Assembly: GCF_000813425.1 (NCBI RefSeq)
Contig: NZ_JWIB01000031.1
Coordinates: 41,265 to 105,264, forward strand
Direction: 5' to 3'
Source of the DNA: Sporosarcina sp. ZBG7A
GTDB lineage: Bacteria > Bacillota > Bacilli > Bacillales_A > Planococcaceae
DNA: 64,000 nucleotides
Shown here: one piece after another, positions 8,043 through 17,366 of the stretch
Numbering within the stretch: the stretch's first letter is position 1
How the letters are laid out: each line of letters opens with the position of its first letter
Position numbers and translations under genes: made by a program
Notes under the pieces: generated by a model
The model's input: the letters and a program-made list of their open reading frames with translations, nothing else
Database searches by the model: none
What the model was told of the DNA's origin: nothing

Positions 8043-8070
8043 ACTTTACATAATATTATTATGGTAAACT
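8043..8070. other. Xer/dif-like 28-bp site, right copy
   Basis: Arms ACTTTACATAA and TATGGTAAACT flank a 6-base centre, TATTAT. It matches the left copy (5991-6018) at 24 of 28 positions, in direct orientation, and three bases before it (TCA) are shared as well. The minus strand again gives the XerD-like arm TTATGTAAAGT. Confidence 0.45.
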
Positions 8071-8076
8071 TGATAT

Positions 8077-8111
8077 AAAAAAAACAGCCCTGCATTTAAG
8101 CACGACTGTTC
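8077..8111 (-). terminator. Terminator of the AI-2E-family gene
   Basis: On the minus strand, AACAGTCGTGC pairs imperfectly with GCAGGGCTGTT and is followed by eight T residues, seven bases after the stop codon. Confidence 0.7.
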
Positions 8112-8117
8112 TGACAG

Positions 8118-9350
8118 TTACTCTTTATTTTCATAATTCGGGCGTTCATAATGCATACGGACATCGACTTCATATTTGTTATAACGAACTTTCAGTAGCT
8201 GGAACAAATGTGTAACAAAGACTTTGAGTAACGCATAACCAGGTATCCCTAAGATGACACCCGCCACACCAAATAACGAACCTGCCGTCAACAAGACGAA
8301 AATGATGGTAATTGGATGAATATGAAGGGTTTTCCCCATGATTTGAGGTGAAATGAACTTCCCTTCAACCAACTGAACCACAGTCCAAACAATCGCAAGT
8401 TTCACAATCATGAATGGTGAAGTAACAATCGCAATGATGAGTGCCGGTGTAATAGCAATTACGGGACCGAGATATGGTACCACACTCGTGAACATGGCAA
8501 GGACACCGAGCAATAGAGCGTATTTCAAATCGATGATTAAGAAACCGATAGTCACCATCGTACCAATACACATTGCAACAAGAATTTGACCTTGGATATA
8601 CGCGCTAATCTGATGGTCTGCATCACTTAAAATCGACTGGGCATCATCACGCATTCTCGGTGGTAATAACCTAATTACGTATTTCGGTAGATTATCCCCA
8701 TCCTTTAAGAGATAAAACAAGATGAATGGGACAGTAACGATTGAGAGGATGATTCCAGTCAGCGTAGAGATAAACGTCGTCAAACCGGATGCAATGCCGC
8801 CAAGAGCATCTGCAACCATCTGACCGATATTTTCAAGACCCGAATCCAGCAACTCTTTCGCATTAATGTCTAACTGGTTGTAATATGGCGCAAATAAGGA
8901 ATTACTGAAAAAGGAATCGAGTGTGAGAATGAGTTGATTGAAGTAAGTCGGGAACTCATCGACGAGTTTCCAAAATTGTAATTTCAAAAAAGGTAAGACA
9001 AGAAATACGAGCAATGTGATGAGTCCAACAGCTGTCAGGAAAATAATGAGGATGCCCCAAACTTTAGGGATTTTTATTTTTTCTATCAGCTTTAAGAGAG
9101 GACGCAGCAAATAATATAGAATTGTCGCTAAAATGATCGGTAACACCACTGTTGAGAACAGTACTTGAATCGGATAAAAGATGAACGATACCTTATCGAA
9201 GATCATAACGTTCAAACCGACAAGCAATACTACAAATAGTATGAAGAGTGTGGTCTTGCCTCCTAAGAACCGAATAATCCGGTTTTTAGGAGGAATACCA
9301 TATTCATCATCCTGCTCAAAGTTCTCATGTACTTCCCTCTTACTAGCCAA
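8118..9350 (-). CDS. AI-2E family transporter (PerM/YdbI type)
   Basis: The product, about 410 residues, has seven or eight hydrophobic segments and the conserved family regions LLYYLLRPLL near the start, PFILFYLLKDGDNLP mid-protein and LGPVIAITPALIIA toward the C-terminus. The family includes autoinducer-2 exporters and Na+/H+ antiporters, so the name does not fix the substrate. TTG 9350, eight bases after AAGGAG, is the likely start; GTG 9359 sits on top of that site. The gene lies 37 bases downstream of the LCP gene on the same strand and may be cotranscribed with it. Confidence 0.85.
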   Translation of the reverse strand: MASKREVHENFEQDDEYGIPPKNRIIRFLGGKTTLFILFVVLLVGLNVMIFDKVSFIFYPIQVLFSTVVLPIILATILYYLLRPLLKLIEKIKIPKVWGILIIFLTAVGLITLLVFLVLPFLKLQFWKLVDEFPTYFNQLILTLDSFFSNSLFAPYYNQLDINAKELLDSGLENIGQMVADALGGIASGLTTFISTLTGIILSIVTVPFILFYLLKDGDNLPKYVIRLLPPRMRDDAQSILSDADHQISAYIQGQILVAMCIGTMVTIGFLIIDLKYALLLGVLAMFTSVVPYLGPVIAITPALIIAIVTSPFMIVKLAIVWTVVQLVEGKFISPQIMGKTLHIHPITIIFVLLTAGSLFGVAGVILGIPGYALLKVFVTHLFQLLKVRYNKYEVDVRMHYERPNYENKE

Positions 9351-9387
9351 ATCCCCCACTCCTTCAAATTCTAAAGATGTTTTTCTA

Positions 9388-10338
9388 TCAATTTGCGATG
9401 AATGAACGAATCGCCTCGTTGTTCTGCTCCAAATTCAATTCAATAACCGATCCCGCATGCGAGTAATCTGCAAACGAATATGAACCTTTTACAGGAACAG
9501 TTAGAGTTTCAATATCTGCTCCGCCTTTTACTAATAAGTTTGTAAGACGAGAGAGTTCTTCTTTAGACGTCAAATCCGTTTCAACAGTTTGAGAAATCAC
9601 GCCTGCAATTTTCGGTGCGCGGATTAGCATGCTCGGTGTCATCGCCTGCTTTTTAATAGCAGACAAAACTTCTTGCTGGCGCTGGACCCGTCCAAAGTCG
9701 CCTTCAGAATCTGCACGGAATCGCGCATACCCTAACAACTCTTTTCCATTTAACTGTTGGACACCCGGCATCAGTGTAACACCGATCTTCTCAGACATTT
9801 CTTTCTTTACATCCATTTCTACTCCTTTTGGAAAGGCAGTGTCTGCGATGGTTTCGAAGTTATCAAAGTCTACGATGGCATAATGGTGTATAGGAATGTT
9901 GAACATTCCCGTGATTGTGTCCTTTGCACTTTGCACACCGCCTAAATAATATGCCGTGTTGAGCTTGTATGATTTGTATCCAGGAATATCCGCATAAATA
10001 TCACGCATAAACGACACAAGTTTCATTGTTTTTTCTTGCTTGTCCCAAGAAAGGACCATCATAGTATCGGTACGGGACCTCCCGCTGCCGTCATCATCGA
10101 CGCCGAGTAACAAATAGTTTTCAACAGATGACGTTGAAGGATCGAGCAAATCGCCTTCAAAACTTCCTGGCTCTATTGCATTTTTAGAAGCAATCCTTTT
10201 GCCTGCAATATATTGATATGATGAAAAAAGTCCTATTCCGACAAATCCGACTAAAAATAGAGTGACGAGTACTCTGCCTTTTCGCAATCTACGGCGTCTA
10301 CGTCGTTTCGGGACTGGACCTTCATAGTGTTCTGACAT
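9388..10338 (-). CDS. LytR-CpsA-Psr (LCP) family wall-polymer transferase
   Basis: The 316-residue protein has a basic cytoplasmic start (RRRRRRLRKGR), one membrane helix at about residues 23-45, and an extracellular LCP domain. Motifs include LLGVDDDGSGRSRTDTMMVLS, the FMRDIYADIPGY region and ARFRADSEGDFGRVQRQQEVL, whose Asp and Arg residues bind the pyrophosphate of the lipid-linked substrate. LCP enzymes attach teichoic acid or other polymers to peptidoglycan. The ATG follows GGGGGAA. A LytR/TagU-type role is likely; which polymer is unknown. Confidence 0.9.
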   Translation of the reverse strand: MSEHYEGPVPKRRRRRRLRKGRVLVTLFLVGFVGIGLFSSYQYIAGKRIASKNAIEPGSFEGDLLDPSTSSVENYLLLGVDDDGSGRSRTDTMMVLSWDKQEKTMKLVSFMRDIYADIPGYKSYKLNTAYYLGGVQSAKDTITGMFNIPIHHYAIVDFDNFETIADTAFPKGVEMDVKKEMSEKIGVTLMPGVQQLNGKELLGYARFRADSEGDFGRVQRQQEVLSAIKKQAMTPSMLIRAPKIAGVISQTVETDLTSKEELSRLTNLLVKGGADIETLTVPVKGSYSFADYSHAGSVIELNLEQNNEAIRSFIAN

Positions 10339-10492
10339 TATTGTATTCCCCCAATAGTGAAGTCACAAAACAGGACGTTCTCTTGAATCGTTGGTTGCAT
10401 AGTGTAACTCTATTATATCATGCGCGAACACTAGACACTAAAAGAGCGAACGACTAAGATGTAAGAATGGACTTAAAAGAAAGAAGGTAGAC

Positions 10493-11029
10493 ATGATGGA
10501 ACAACTCGAAAAAGCAATATTTGCTGGCGGCTGTTTTTGGTGTATGGTCAAGCCATTTACTGAATGGGACGGGATTCATAGTGTCGTCTCCGGGTATATG
10601 GGCGGATCAGTCAAAAACCCAACATACGAACAAGTAAAAGAAGGCAATTCAGGACATTTAGAAGTGGTTGAAATCACTTTCGACCCTGCCGTTTATCCAT
10701 ATGAAGACTTACTGGAGCTCTATTGGCCACAAATAGACCCTACGGATGCTGAAGGACAATTCCAGGATCGAGGTCACTCGTATACTACTGCAATTTTTTA
10801 CACATCCGAACAGCAGCGTCTAACTGCAGAGCACTCTAAGAACGAACTTTCGGCAAGCGGTCGATTCACAAAACCGATCGTAACAGTTATCCGGCCCGCA
10901 GAAACGTTTTATGTGGCTGAAGACTACCACCAAGACTTTTACAAAAAAGAAAAAGAAGCATATGAAGCGGACCGTGCTCAATCAGGTCGTGACGAATTTA
11001 TTCAAGCTAACTGGGAAGACCGCAAGTAA
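10493..11029 (+). CDS. msrA: Peptide methionine (S)-S-oxide reductase MsrA
   Basis: The 178-residue protein repairs oxidised methionine using thioredoxin. The signature GGCFWC is at residues 12-17, with catalytic Cys14; the [14 protein letters not shown] and [11 protein letters not shown] regions are also typical. No msrB domain is fused and none is adjacent. The start is ATG 10493 or ATG 10496, both after AAAGAAGGT. The gene is monocistronic, with its terminator overlapping its stop. Confidence 0.95.
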   Translation: MMEQLEKAIFAGGCFWCMVKPFTEWDGIHSVVSGYMGGSVKNPTYEQVKEGNSGHLEVVEITFDPAVYPYEDLLELYWPQIDPTDAEGQFQDRGHSYTTAIFYTSEQQRLTAEHSKNELSASGRFTKPIVTVIRPAETFYVAEDYHQDFYKKEKEAYEADRAQSGRDEFIQANWEDRK

Positions 11030-11045
11030 TGTGGTCTTCTTTTTT
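11015..11045 (+). terminator. msrA terminator
   Basis: GAAGACC (11015-11021) pairs with GGTCTTC (11033-11039), followed by TTTTTTA. The first arm lies inside the last codons of msrA. Confidence 0.75.
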
Positions 11046-11156
11046 ATCCCTCAAACCCACTTCAGTAGGTCCCCTCTTCACTCTCCCTAATACCAAACAC
11101 AAACACTAAGACATTTTACAATCTATCAAGAAATGTCGAAGTCCGATGACGGTTCC

Positions 11157-11185
11157 TTGAAAACGCTTGTCACACTATGTATAAT
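11157..11185 (+). promoter_or_regulatory. Sigma-A promoter of the first glutamine synthetase gene, with a flanking inverted repeat
   Basis: TTGAAA (11157-11162) and TATAAT (11180-11185) are separated by 17 bases, 55 bases before the ATG. TCACACT (11170-11176), in the spacer, is mirrored by AGTGTGA (11202-11208) after the start region, which could be an operator. No clear GlnR/TnrA box (TGTNA-N7-TNACA) was found. Confidence 0.7.
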
Positions 11186-11240
11186 TATAAGTTATTATTC
11201 AAGTGTGATAATAAAAACTATTGAAAAAGGACGTGCCTTG

Positions 11241-12575
11241 ATGAGTAAGACGACAAAAGATGACATTCGAAAATACGCCAAAGACGAGAATGTGAATTTC
11301 ATCCGACTCCAAATTACTGACATTCTCGGAATGATCAAGAGCGTAGAAATACCTGTAACCCAGCTCGATAAAGCACTCGATAACAAAATGATGTTTGACG
11401 GTTCTTCTATCGAAGGGTTCACAAGAATTGAAGAATCGGATATGTATTTGATACCTGATTTAGATACATGGATGGTGTTTCCTTGGCCATCTGGTACCGG
11501 AAAAGTGGCTCGACTCGTTTGTGATGTAGCGCAAGCTGACGGAACACCATTCCCTGGTGATCCACGTGGGAATTTAAAACGCATTCTTAAAGAGATGGAA
11601 GACATGGGATTCACCGACTTTAACTTAGGACCTGAACCTGAATTTTTCTTATTTAAGCTAGATCGTCATGGCGAACCAACGATGCACTTGAATGACCAAG
11701 GTGACTATTTCGACTTTGCGCCTCTCGATCTCGGTGAAAATTGTAGACGGGACATCGTCTTGCAACTGGAAGAGCTTGGTTTCGAAGTGGAGGCTTCTCA
11801 CCACGAGTCAGCACCTGGTCAACACGAAATCGATTTTAAATATGCAGACGCCTTAAAAGCTTGTGACAATATCCAAACGTTTAAACTCGTAGTGAAAACA
11901 ATTGCACGGGAACACGGTTTCCACGCAACCTTCATGCCAAAGCCTATTTTCGGGGTCAATGGTTCTGGTATGCATTGCAATATTTCCCTATTCAAAGACG
12001 GAGAAAATACATTTTACGATGAAAAGGGAGAACGGAAACTAAGCGAGACTGCATATCAGTTCATGGCGGGCGTTCTTAAGCACGTCAAAGGCTTTACATC
12101 GATCACCAATCCGACCGTCAACTCTTACAAAAGACTAGTCCCCGGTTTCGAAGCTCCATGCTACGTAGCATGGTCCGCGCAAAACAGAAGTCCAGCAATC
12201 CGAATTCCCGCTTCCCGTGGACTGAGTACACGAATCGAAGTGCGATCAGTCGATTCAGTTGCGAATCCATACTTGGCATTAGCAGCAATTTTAAAAGCAG
12301 GACTAAGCGGTATCGAACAGAACCTCACACCAGGCGATCCTTGTGACTACAACATTTATGAAATGAGTGCACATGAGCTCGACGAATTAGGAATCGAAAC
12401 ATTACCAACAGATTTGGATCATGCTCTGATCGCACTAGACAAAGACCTTGTGATGCAAGAAGCGTTAGGTAACCACATCTATACGAACTTCAGAGAAGTG
12501 AAACAGAAAGAATGGGATAGTTATCGCATTACCGTCCATCCATGGGAAATTGAGCAGTACCGAAGAATGTATTAA
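11241..12575 (+). CDS. glnA: Glutamine synthetase type I, copy 1
   Basis: The 444-residue protein is exactly the length of Bacillus GlnA. It makes glutamine from glutamate, ammonia and ATP as a dodecamer. Conserved elements are [10 protein letters not shown] near residue 55, [41 protein letters not shown] and the NRSPAIRIP region. No adenylylation-type tail is present, as in GS-I-alpha. ATG 11241 begins [11 protein letters not shown] with AAAAAGG upstream; the longer frame from 11133 covers the promoter and was rejected. Unlike the usual glnRA operon, no glnR is adjacent. By eye it is about four-fifths identical to the copy at 13950-15284. Confidence 0.93.
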   Translation: MSKTTKDDIRKYAKDENVNFIRLQITDILGMIKSVEIPVTQLDKALDNKMMFDGSSIEGFTRIEESDMYLIPDLDTWMVFPWPSGTGKVARLVCDVAQADGTPFPGDPRGNLKRILKEMEDMGFTDFNLGPEPEFFLFKLDRHGEPTMHLNDQGDYFDFAPLDLGENCRRDIVLQLEELGFEVEASHHESAPGQHEIDFKYADALKACDNIQTFKLVVKTIAREHGFHATFMPKPIFGVNGSGMHCNISLFKDGENTFYDEKGERKLSETAYQFMAGVLKHVKGFTSITNPTVNSYKRLVPGFEAPCYVAWSAQNRSPAIRIPASRGLSTRIEVRSVDSVANPYLALAAILKAGLSGIEQNLTPGDPCDYNIYEMSAHELDELGIETLPTDLDHALIALDKDLVMQEALGNHIYTNFREVKQKEWDSYRITVHPWEIEQYRRMY

Positions 12576-12608
12576 AGATTAAAATCTTGCTTGAAAACAG
12601 ATATATAG

Positions 12609-12648
12609 AAACCCGCACACTCGATTTCCATTGAAGTGTGCGGGTTTT
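12609..12648. terminator. Bidirectional terminator between glnA copy 1 and the cation exchanger
   Basis: AAACCCGCACACT pairs with AGTGTGCGGGTTT and is followed by a T-run. The two flanking genes converge on it. Confidence 0.85.
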
Positions 12649-12689
12649 ATAATCATCAAAATTGACTGGAATACATTCTTCATAAGACG

Positions 12690-13739
12690 TTACAATAAAA
12701 AGAATCCAATTCCCATAATAATGTATGCTGCGAATAGAATGAGACCCTCAAACCAATTCGATTCCCCATCATTGGATAAACTGATGACAAGAAGCGCGGC
12801 GGTCACCATTGAAACCAATTCTGGAATTGTAAAGACAAGCGGCATTTGTTCTGGCATCAACATGGAAATAAGAACAAGTGCAGGTGCGACAAACATTGCC
12901 ACTTGCAAGGTGGAACCGACTGCGATTTCTACAGACACGTTCATACGATTTTTCATAGCCATTGTAATCGCAGACACGTGCTCAGCAGCATTTCCGACAA
13001 TTGCTACTATAATGACCCCAATAAATAATTCCGTCCATCCAAATTGCTCTCCAAGAGTCTCAAACGTATGAACCAGTCGCTCTGAAACGAATGCAACTGC
13101 TACTGTACTTAACAACAAAACCATTATGGACTTCCCTTTACTCCACTCTGGAATTTCTTCTTCAACAACTTCATCCCCTGAAGCGAATACACCTCGATGA
13201 GTAACTAATTTGAAAAATAGACCAGATAAGTAGATAGCAATCAAGATCACAGAGACTCCGATACTTAGTTGAAACGTCGTTGTAGGATTCATGGTCATCG
13301 AAAAGACTTCAGGGATGACGAACGCAACAACAACAGCAAAAATTAGTAACCCGGAGTTATAACGAGAATCCTGTAGGCTGAAATTTTGCTTTTTGTACTT
13401 CAAACCTCCTGCAAAAAATGAAAGCCCAAGTACGAGAAGTAAGTTCCCAAGAACAGACCCCGTCAGAGATGCTAAAACAATTCCGATAAGACCGGCTTTC
13501 AACGTGAAAATGGAAATAATCAGTTCAACCGCATTACCGAATGTCGCATTCAATAGTCCTCCAATTCGAGGTCCACTTACTATAGCAAGACTTTCTGTAG
13601 CTCGGCCGATGAAACCGGATAGTCCGATAATTGTAATACAGCTCAATGCAAACATTGTGAGGTCTGACCAATTTAAAAATGCCCCTAGTGCGACAATGGG
13701 AACTCCTACAAAAACTACGATTGAAAAAATACGATTCAT
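12690..13739 (-). CDS. Calcium/proton exchanger, CaxA/YfkE type
   Basis: The 349-residue membrane protein has about eleven hydrophobic segments. Two internally repeated alpha motifs carry the ion-binding acids: NATFGNAVELIISIF (about residues 65-80) and VGNAAEHVSAITMAM (about 230-245). These define the Ca2+:cation antiporter family, which expels Ca2+ in exchange for protons. The ATG has an upstream AGGAGG. The gene runs against both glutamine synthetase genes and separates them. Confidence 0.92.
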   Translation of the reverse strand: MNRIFSIVVFVGVPIVALGAFLNWSDLTMFALSCITIIGLSGFIGRATESLAIVSGPRIGGLLNATFGNAVELIISIFTLKAGLIGIVLASLTGSVLGNLLLVLGLSFFAGGLKYKKQNFSLQDSRYNSGLLIFAVVVAFVIPEVFSMTMNPTTTFQLSIGVSVILIAIYLSGLFFKLVTHRGVFASGDEVVEEEIPEWSKGKSIMVLLLSTVAVAFVSERLVHTFETLGEQFGWTELFIGVIIVAIVGNAAEHVSAITMAMKNRMNVSVEIAVGSTLQVAMFVAPALVLISMLMPEQMPLVFTIPELVSMVTAALLVISLSNDGESNWFEGLILFAAYIIMGIGFFLL

Positions 13740-13865
13740 TACAATATCCTCCTGCCATTAAAAATTTCAGTATTTCAACCTATCATTTAATTCCCCTATG
13801 GTTAAAACGACAAACCCCACACTTAGCGAACAACTAAAAAATTTCAATTTACTTGAAAAAAATTC

Positions 13866-13894
13866 TTGTAAATGGATGCAATGTTGCGTATTAT
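13866..13894 (+). promoter_or_regulatory. Sigma-A promoter of the second glutamine synthetase gene
   Basis: TTGTAA (13866-13871) and TATTAT (13889-13894) are separated by 17 bases. A TGTAA...TGACA pair just downstream resembles a GlnR/TnrA box but has a 9-base gap instead of 7. Confidence 0.6.
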
Positions 13895-13949
13895 AAAAAA
13901 TTATTATGTAACTATGATAATGACAAAACTTAAAAAAGGAAGTGGCCTG

Positions 13950-15284
13950 ATGAAGAATACAACAAAAGACGACATTCGAAAATATGTGGTAGAAGATAAT
14001 GTGAATTTTGTTCGTCTACAATTCACAGATATTCTCGGAATGATTAAGAACGTTGAAATTCCCATCAGCCAGCTTGAAAAAGCACTCGATAACAAAATGA
14101 TGTTTGACGGTTCATCAATCGAAGGATTTGTGAGGATTGAAGAATCCGATATGTACCTAATTCCAGATTTAAATACGTGGATGGTGTTCCCTTGGCCATC
14201 TGGAACTGGAAAAGTAGCCCGTCTCATTTGTGATGTTTCCCTAGCAAACGGCGAACCGTTCCCCGGGGACCCTAGAGGGAACTTAAAACGAATTCTAACC
14301 GAAATGGAAGAGATGGGGTTCTCTGACTTTAACTTAGGACCAGAACCTGAATTCTTCTTATTTAAATTAGACAGTAATGGTGAACCAACTATGGAATTGA
14401 ACGACCATGGAGATTATTTCGACTTCGCTCCCCTAGATCTCGGCGAAAATTGCAGACGCGATATTGTCCTTGAGTTGGAAGCACTCGGATTTGAAGTGGA
14501 AGCGTCTCACCACGAGGCTGCTCCTGGTCAGCACGAAATCGATTTTAAGTATGCAGATGCGTTAACAGCTTGTGACAATATCCAGACATTCAAACTTGTT
14601 GTGAAAACAATCGCTCGTAAACACGGGCTACACGCAACATTCATGCCAAAACCAATCTTCGGTGTCAATGGTTCAGGCATGCACTGCAACATTTCTCTAT
14701 TCAATAATGGTGTAAACGCATTTTTCGATGAAAGCGGCGAGAGAAAGTTGAGTAAGACAGCGTATCAGTTCATGGCGGGGGTACTTGCCCATGTTGAAGG
14801 ATTTACAGCAATTACAAATCCAACAGTTAACTCATACAAACGTCTGGTCCCTGGCTATGAAGCACCTTGCTACATCGCATGGTCAGCTCAGAACAGGAGC
14901 CCACTTATCCGAATTCCAGCATCGCGTGGCCTGAGTACACGAATCGAAGTGCGTTCCGTCGATTCCGTTGCAAATCCTTATTTAGCATTAGCAGCAATTC
15001 TTAAATCAGGACTAGATGGTATTCGACGTGACCTCGATCCTGGTAAACCATGTGATCGTAATATTTATGAAATGAATGCTTCAGAACGACAAAAAGAAGG
15101 TATCGCAACACTTCCGACGGATCTAGATCATGCACTTTTAGCGCTGGGTGAGGATACAGTCATTCAAGAAGCGCTAGGTAGTCACATTTATGCGAATTTC
15201 AAAGAGGCCAAACAGCGTGAATGGGATAGCTACCGAATCACTGTTCATCCATGGGAACTCGAGCGTTATATGAAGATTTATTAA
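13950..15284 (+). CDS. glnA: Glutamine synthetase type I, copy 2
   Basis: The 444-residue paralogue of the gene at 11241-12575 has the same motifs ([43 protein letters not shown]), so both look catalytically intact. ATG 13950 starts [11 protein letters not shown] after AAAGGAAGTG. The two copies share protein sequence and leader layout, but the DNA differs at many third positions, so the duplication is not very recent. Copy 2 has YEAP and NRSPLIRIP as I recall for Bacillus subtilis GlnA, whereas copy 1 has FEAP and NRSPAIRIP. It ends at a bidirectional terminator shared with opp. Confidence 0.93.
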   Translation: MKNTTKDDIRKYVVEDNVNFVRLQFTDILGMIKNVEIPISQLEKALDNKMMFDGSSIEGFVRIEESDMYLIPDLNTWMVFPWPSGTGKVARLICDVSLANGEPFPGDPRGNLKRILTEMEEMGFSDFNLGPEPEFFLFKLDSNGEPTMELNDHGDYFDFAPLDLGENCRRDIVLELEALGFEVEASHHEAAPGQHEIDFKYADALTACDNIQTFKLVVKTIARKHGLHATFMPKPIFGVNGSGMHCNISLFNNGVNAFFDESGERKLSKTAYQFMAGVLAHVEGFTAITNPTVNSYKRLVPGYEAPCYIAWSAQNRSPLIRIPASRGLSTRIEVRSVDSVANPYLALAAILKSGLDGIRRDLDPGKPCDRNIYEMNASERQKEGIATLPTDLDHALLALGEDTVIQEALGSHIYANFKEAKQREWDSYRITVHPWELERYMKIY

Positions 15285-15301
15285 TCCTTTCTAAACTATA
15301 A

Positions 15302-15341
15302 AAAAGCCGGACACTCTAATTTTCTAGAGTGTCCGGCTTTT
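15302..15341. terminator. Bidirectional terminator between glnA copy 2 and oppF
   Basis: A perfect 17-bp stem, AAAAGCCGGACACTCTA with TAGAGTGTCCGGCTTTT, has a 6-base loop and A/T-runs on both sides. The flanking genes converge. Confidence 0.9.
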
Positions 15342-15345
15342 AATA

Positions 15346-16290
15346 TTATGATTCTTTTGGAACGTGGTTTTTTTTCATTTCTTCGGATTCCTTATCGGAA
15401 CAAAGGACGAAGTGTTCAGGTGCGATTTCTCGGAACTCTACATGCTCATCAGAACCATAGTTATGATCTTTGGGATTGTAAGGAGTTCGTACACGTGAAC
15501 GCTCATAGATTGGATCTGGAAGAGGGATTGCTGAAAGCAATGACTTCGTATATGCGTGCATCGGGTTACGATACAACTCATCCGCAGATGCCATCTCAAC
15601 AAGTTTTCCGTAGTACATAACACCAATACGGTCAGAAATGTATTTTACCATCGACAAATCGTGTGCGATGAACAAATACGTCAGTCCGCGTTCTTCTTGT
15701 AAATCTTTAAGTAAGTTGACGACCTGAGCTTGGATGGATACGTCCAAAGCGGAAATCGGCTCATCCGCGATGATGAATTCGGGATCCACTGCAAGTGCTC
15801 GTGCAATCCCGATACGCTGACGTTGTCCACCTGAGAACTCGTGAGGATAACGTTCTGCGTGTTCTCTGTTAAGCCCAACTGTTTCGAGCAAAGAAATTAC
15901 TTTTTCTCTCCGCTCTTTTTTAGAGTTAGCAAGACCGTGAACATCGATACCTTCAGCGATAATGTCCATTACCTTCATCCGTGGATTCAGTGAAGCATAC
16001 GGATCCTGGAAGATCATCTGCATCTTACGGTTGAAATCCTTATTAGCAGCTTTTGTTTTCTTATCTTGAACGTTCACTCCGTTAAAGAGTACTTCTCCAT
16101 CAGTTGCATCATAAAGTCGGATAATCGTGCGCCCCGTCGTAGATTTACCACAACCGGATTCTCCAACAAGACCAAACGTTTCACCACGGTTGATAGAGAA
16201 GCTGATGTCGTCAATTGCACGGACTTCAGAAGCCTTACCTTCATTGAAATATTGTTTTAAATTCTTTACCTCGAGTAATAAATCAGACAT
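15346..16290 (-). CDS. oppF: Oligopeptide ABC transporter ATP-binding protein OppF
   Basis: The 314-residue ATPase has Walker [10 protein letters not shown], signature [15 protein letters not shown] and Walker [13 protein letters not shown], plus the C-terminal oligopeptide/dipeptide extension typical of OppD/OppF. With OppD it drives peptide import. The start codon overlaps the oppD stop by one base (TAATG), showing translational coupling at the end of oppABCDF. Confidence 0.92.
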   Translation of the reverse strand: MSDLLLEVKNLKQYFNEGKASEVRAIDDISFSINRGETFGLVGESGCGKSTTGRTIIRLYDATDGEVLFNGVNVQDKKTKAANKDFNRKMQMIFQDPYASLNPRMKVMDIIAEGIDVHGLANSKKERREKVISLLETVGLNREHAERYPHEFSGGQRQRIGIARALAVDPEFIIADEPISALDVSIQAQVVNLLKDLQEERGLTYLFIAHDLSMVKYISDRIGVMYYGKLVEMASADELYRNPMHAYTKSLLSAIPLPDPIYERSRVRTPYNPKDHNYGSDEHVEFREIAPEHFVLCSDKESEEMKKNHVPKES

Positions 16291-17351
16291 TACGCACGCC
16301 CTCCTGTTGCTTCATAGTATCTGCTACCCGGAAAAGTACGCATACGCTCAATGATTCCTGCAGGCGGCTCAACTTGCGGAGCTTGTGGATGCAACAACCA
16401 AGTTGCAGCATAGTGCGTATCACTCACTTGGAAAAATGGCGGTGGCTGCTCCATATCAATTTTCAGTGCATACTCACTACGAAGAGCAAATGCGTCCCCT
16501 TTAGGAGGGTTCAACAAATCAGGTGGTGTCCCTGGAATTGCATACAGCTTTTCTTCATTTAGATCCATAGAAGGCATTGAACTTAGTAGCCCCCATGTAT
16601 AAGGATGTTGAGGATTATAGAAGATTTCATCAACTGTACCGATTTCAACAATCATTCCGCCGTACATAACAGCTACGCGGTCTGCAACGTTTGCAACAAC
16701 ACCCAAATCGTGTGTAATGAAGATGATTGACGTATCAATTTTCTTTTGGATATCTTTCATCAGTTCCAAAATTTGAGCTTGGATCGTTACGTCCAATGCA
16801 GTTGTTGGCTCATCCGCAATCAAAATCTGAGGATTACATGCAAGCGCAGTTGCAATAACGATACGTTGACGTTGTCCACCTGAAAATTGGTGAGGATACA
16901 TCTTATAACGGTTTTCCGCGTTAGGAATCCCAACCATGTTCAGCAATTCAATCGCAACTTTACGCGCTTTGTCTTTGCTAACTTTTTGGTGCTTTAAAAT
17001 TGGTTCCATAATTTGTTTACCGATAGTCATCGTCGGATTCAATGAAGTCATTGGATCTTGGAAAATCATCGAAATATCTTTACCACGGATTTTTTGCATT
17101 TCTCGCTCAGATAATTTTGTCAAATCTTTTCCATCAAATATAATTTCACCATTTTTGAATTCTGAGCTTGACTCAGGCAACAACCGCATGATGGATTTCG
17201 TTGTTACAGATTTACCAGAACCCGACTCCCCTACAATAGCGAGTGTCTCCCCTTTGTTTAAGTCAAAATTCACACCACGGATCGCTTTCACTTCACCAGC
17301 AAACGTATGGAAGGAAAGCTCTAAATCCTTAACTTGTAATATTTTACTCAT
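16290..17351 (-). CDS. oppD: Oligopeptide ABC transporter ATP-binding protein OppD
   Basis: The 353-residue protein has Walker [10 protein letters not shown], signature [15 protein letters not shown] and Walker [13 protein letters not shown]. The C-terminal extension includes the [17 protein letters not shown] region; the usual cysteine cluster of that region seems reduced, with [10 protein letters not shown] where CPR...C is common. It pairs with OppF on the inner membrane face. Fifteen bases separate it from oppC. Confidence 0.92.
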   Translation of the reverse strand: MSKILQVKDLELSFHTFAGEVKAIRGVNFDLNKGETLAIVGESGSGKSVTTKSIMRLLPESSSEFKNGEIIFDGKDLTKLSEREMQKIRGKDISMIFQDPMTSLNPTMTIGKQIMEPILKHQKVSKDKARKVAIELLNMVGIPNAENRYKMYPHQFSGGQRQRIVIATALACNPQILIADEPTTALDVTIQAQILELMKDIQKKIDTSIIFITHDLGVVANVADRVAVMYGGMIVEIGTVDEIFYNPQHPYTWGLLSSMPSMDLNEEKLYAIPGTPPDLLNPPKGDAFALRSEYALKIDMEQPPPFFQVSDTHYAATWLLHPQAPQVEPPAGIIERMRTFPGSRYYEATGGRA

Positions 17352-17366
17352 TTTGCTTTCCTCCTA

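Noticed and set aside
12631..13071. Plus-strand frame opposite the Ca2+/H+ exchanger
   Set aside because: It is antisense to a clear membrane protein gene, covers its terminator, and has low-complexity Ile/Thr/Asn sequence without a start site.
13898..13930. GlnR/TnrA box before the second glutamine synthetase
   Set aside because: TGTAA and TGACA are present but separated by nine bases; the known box needs seven, so it is not called.
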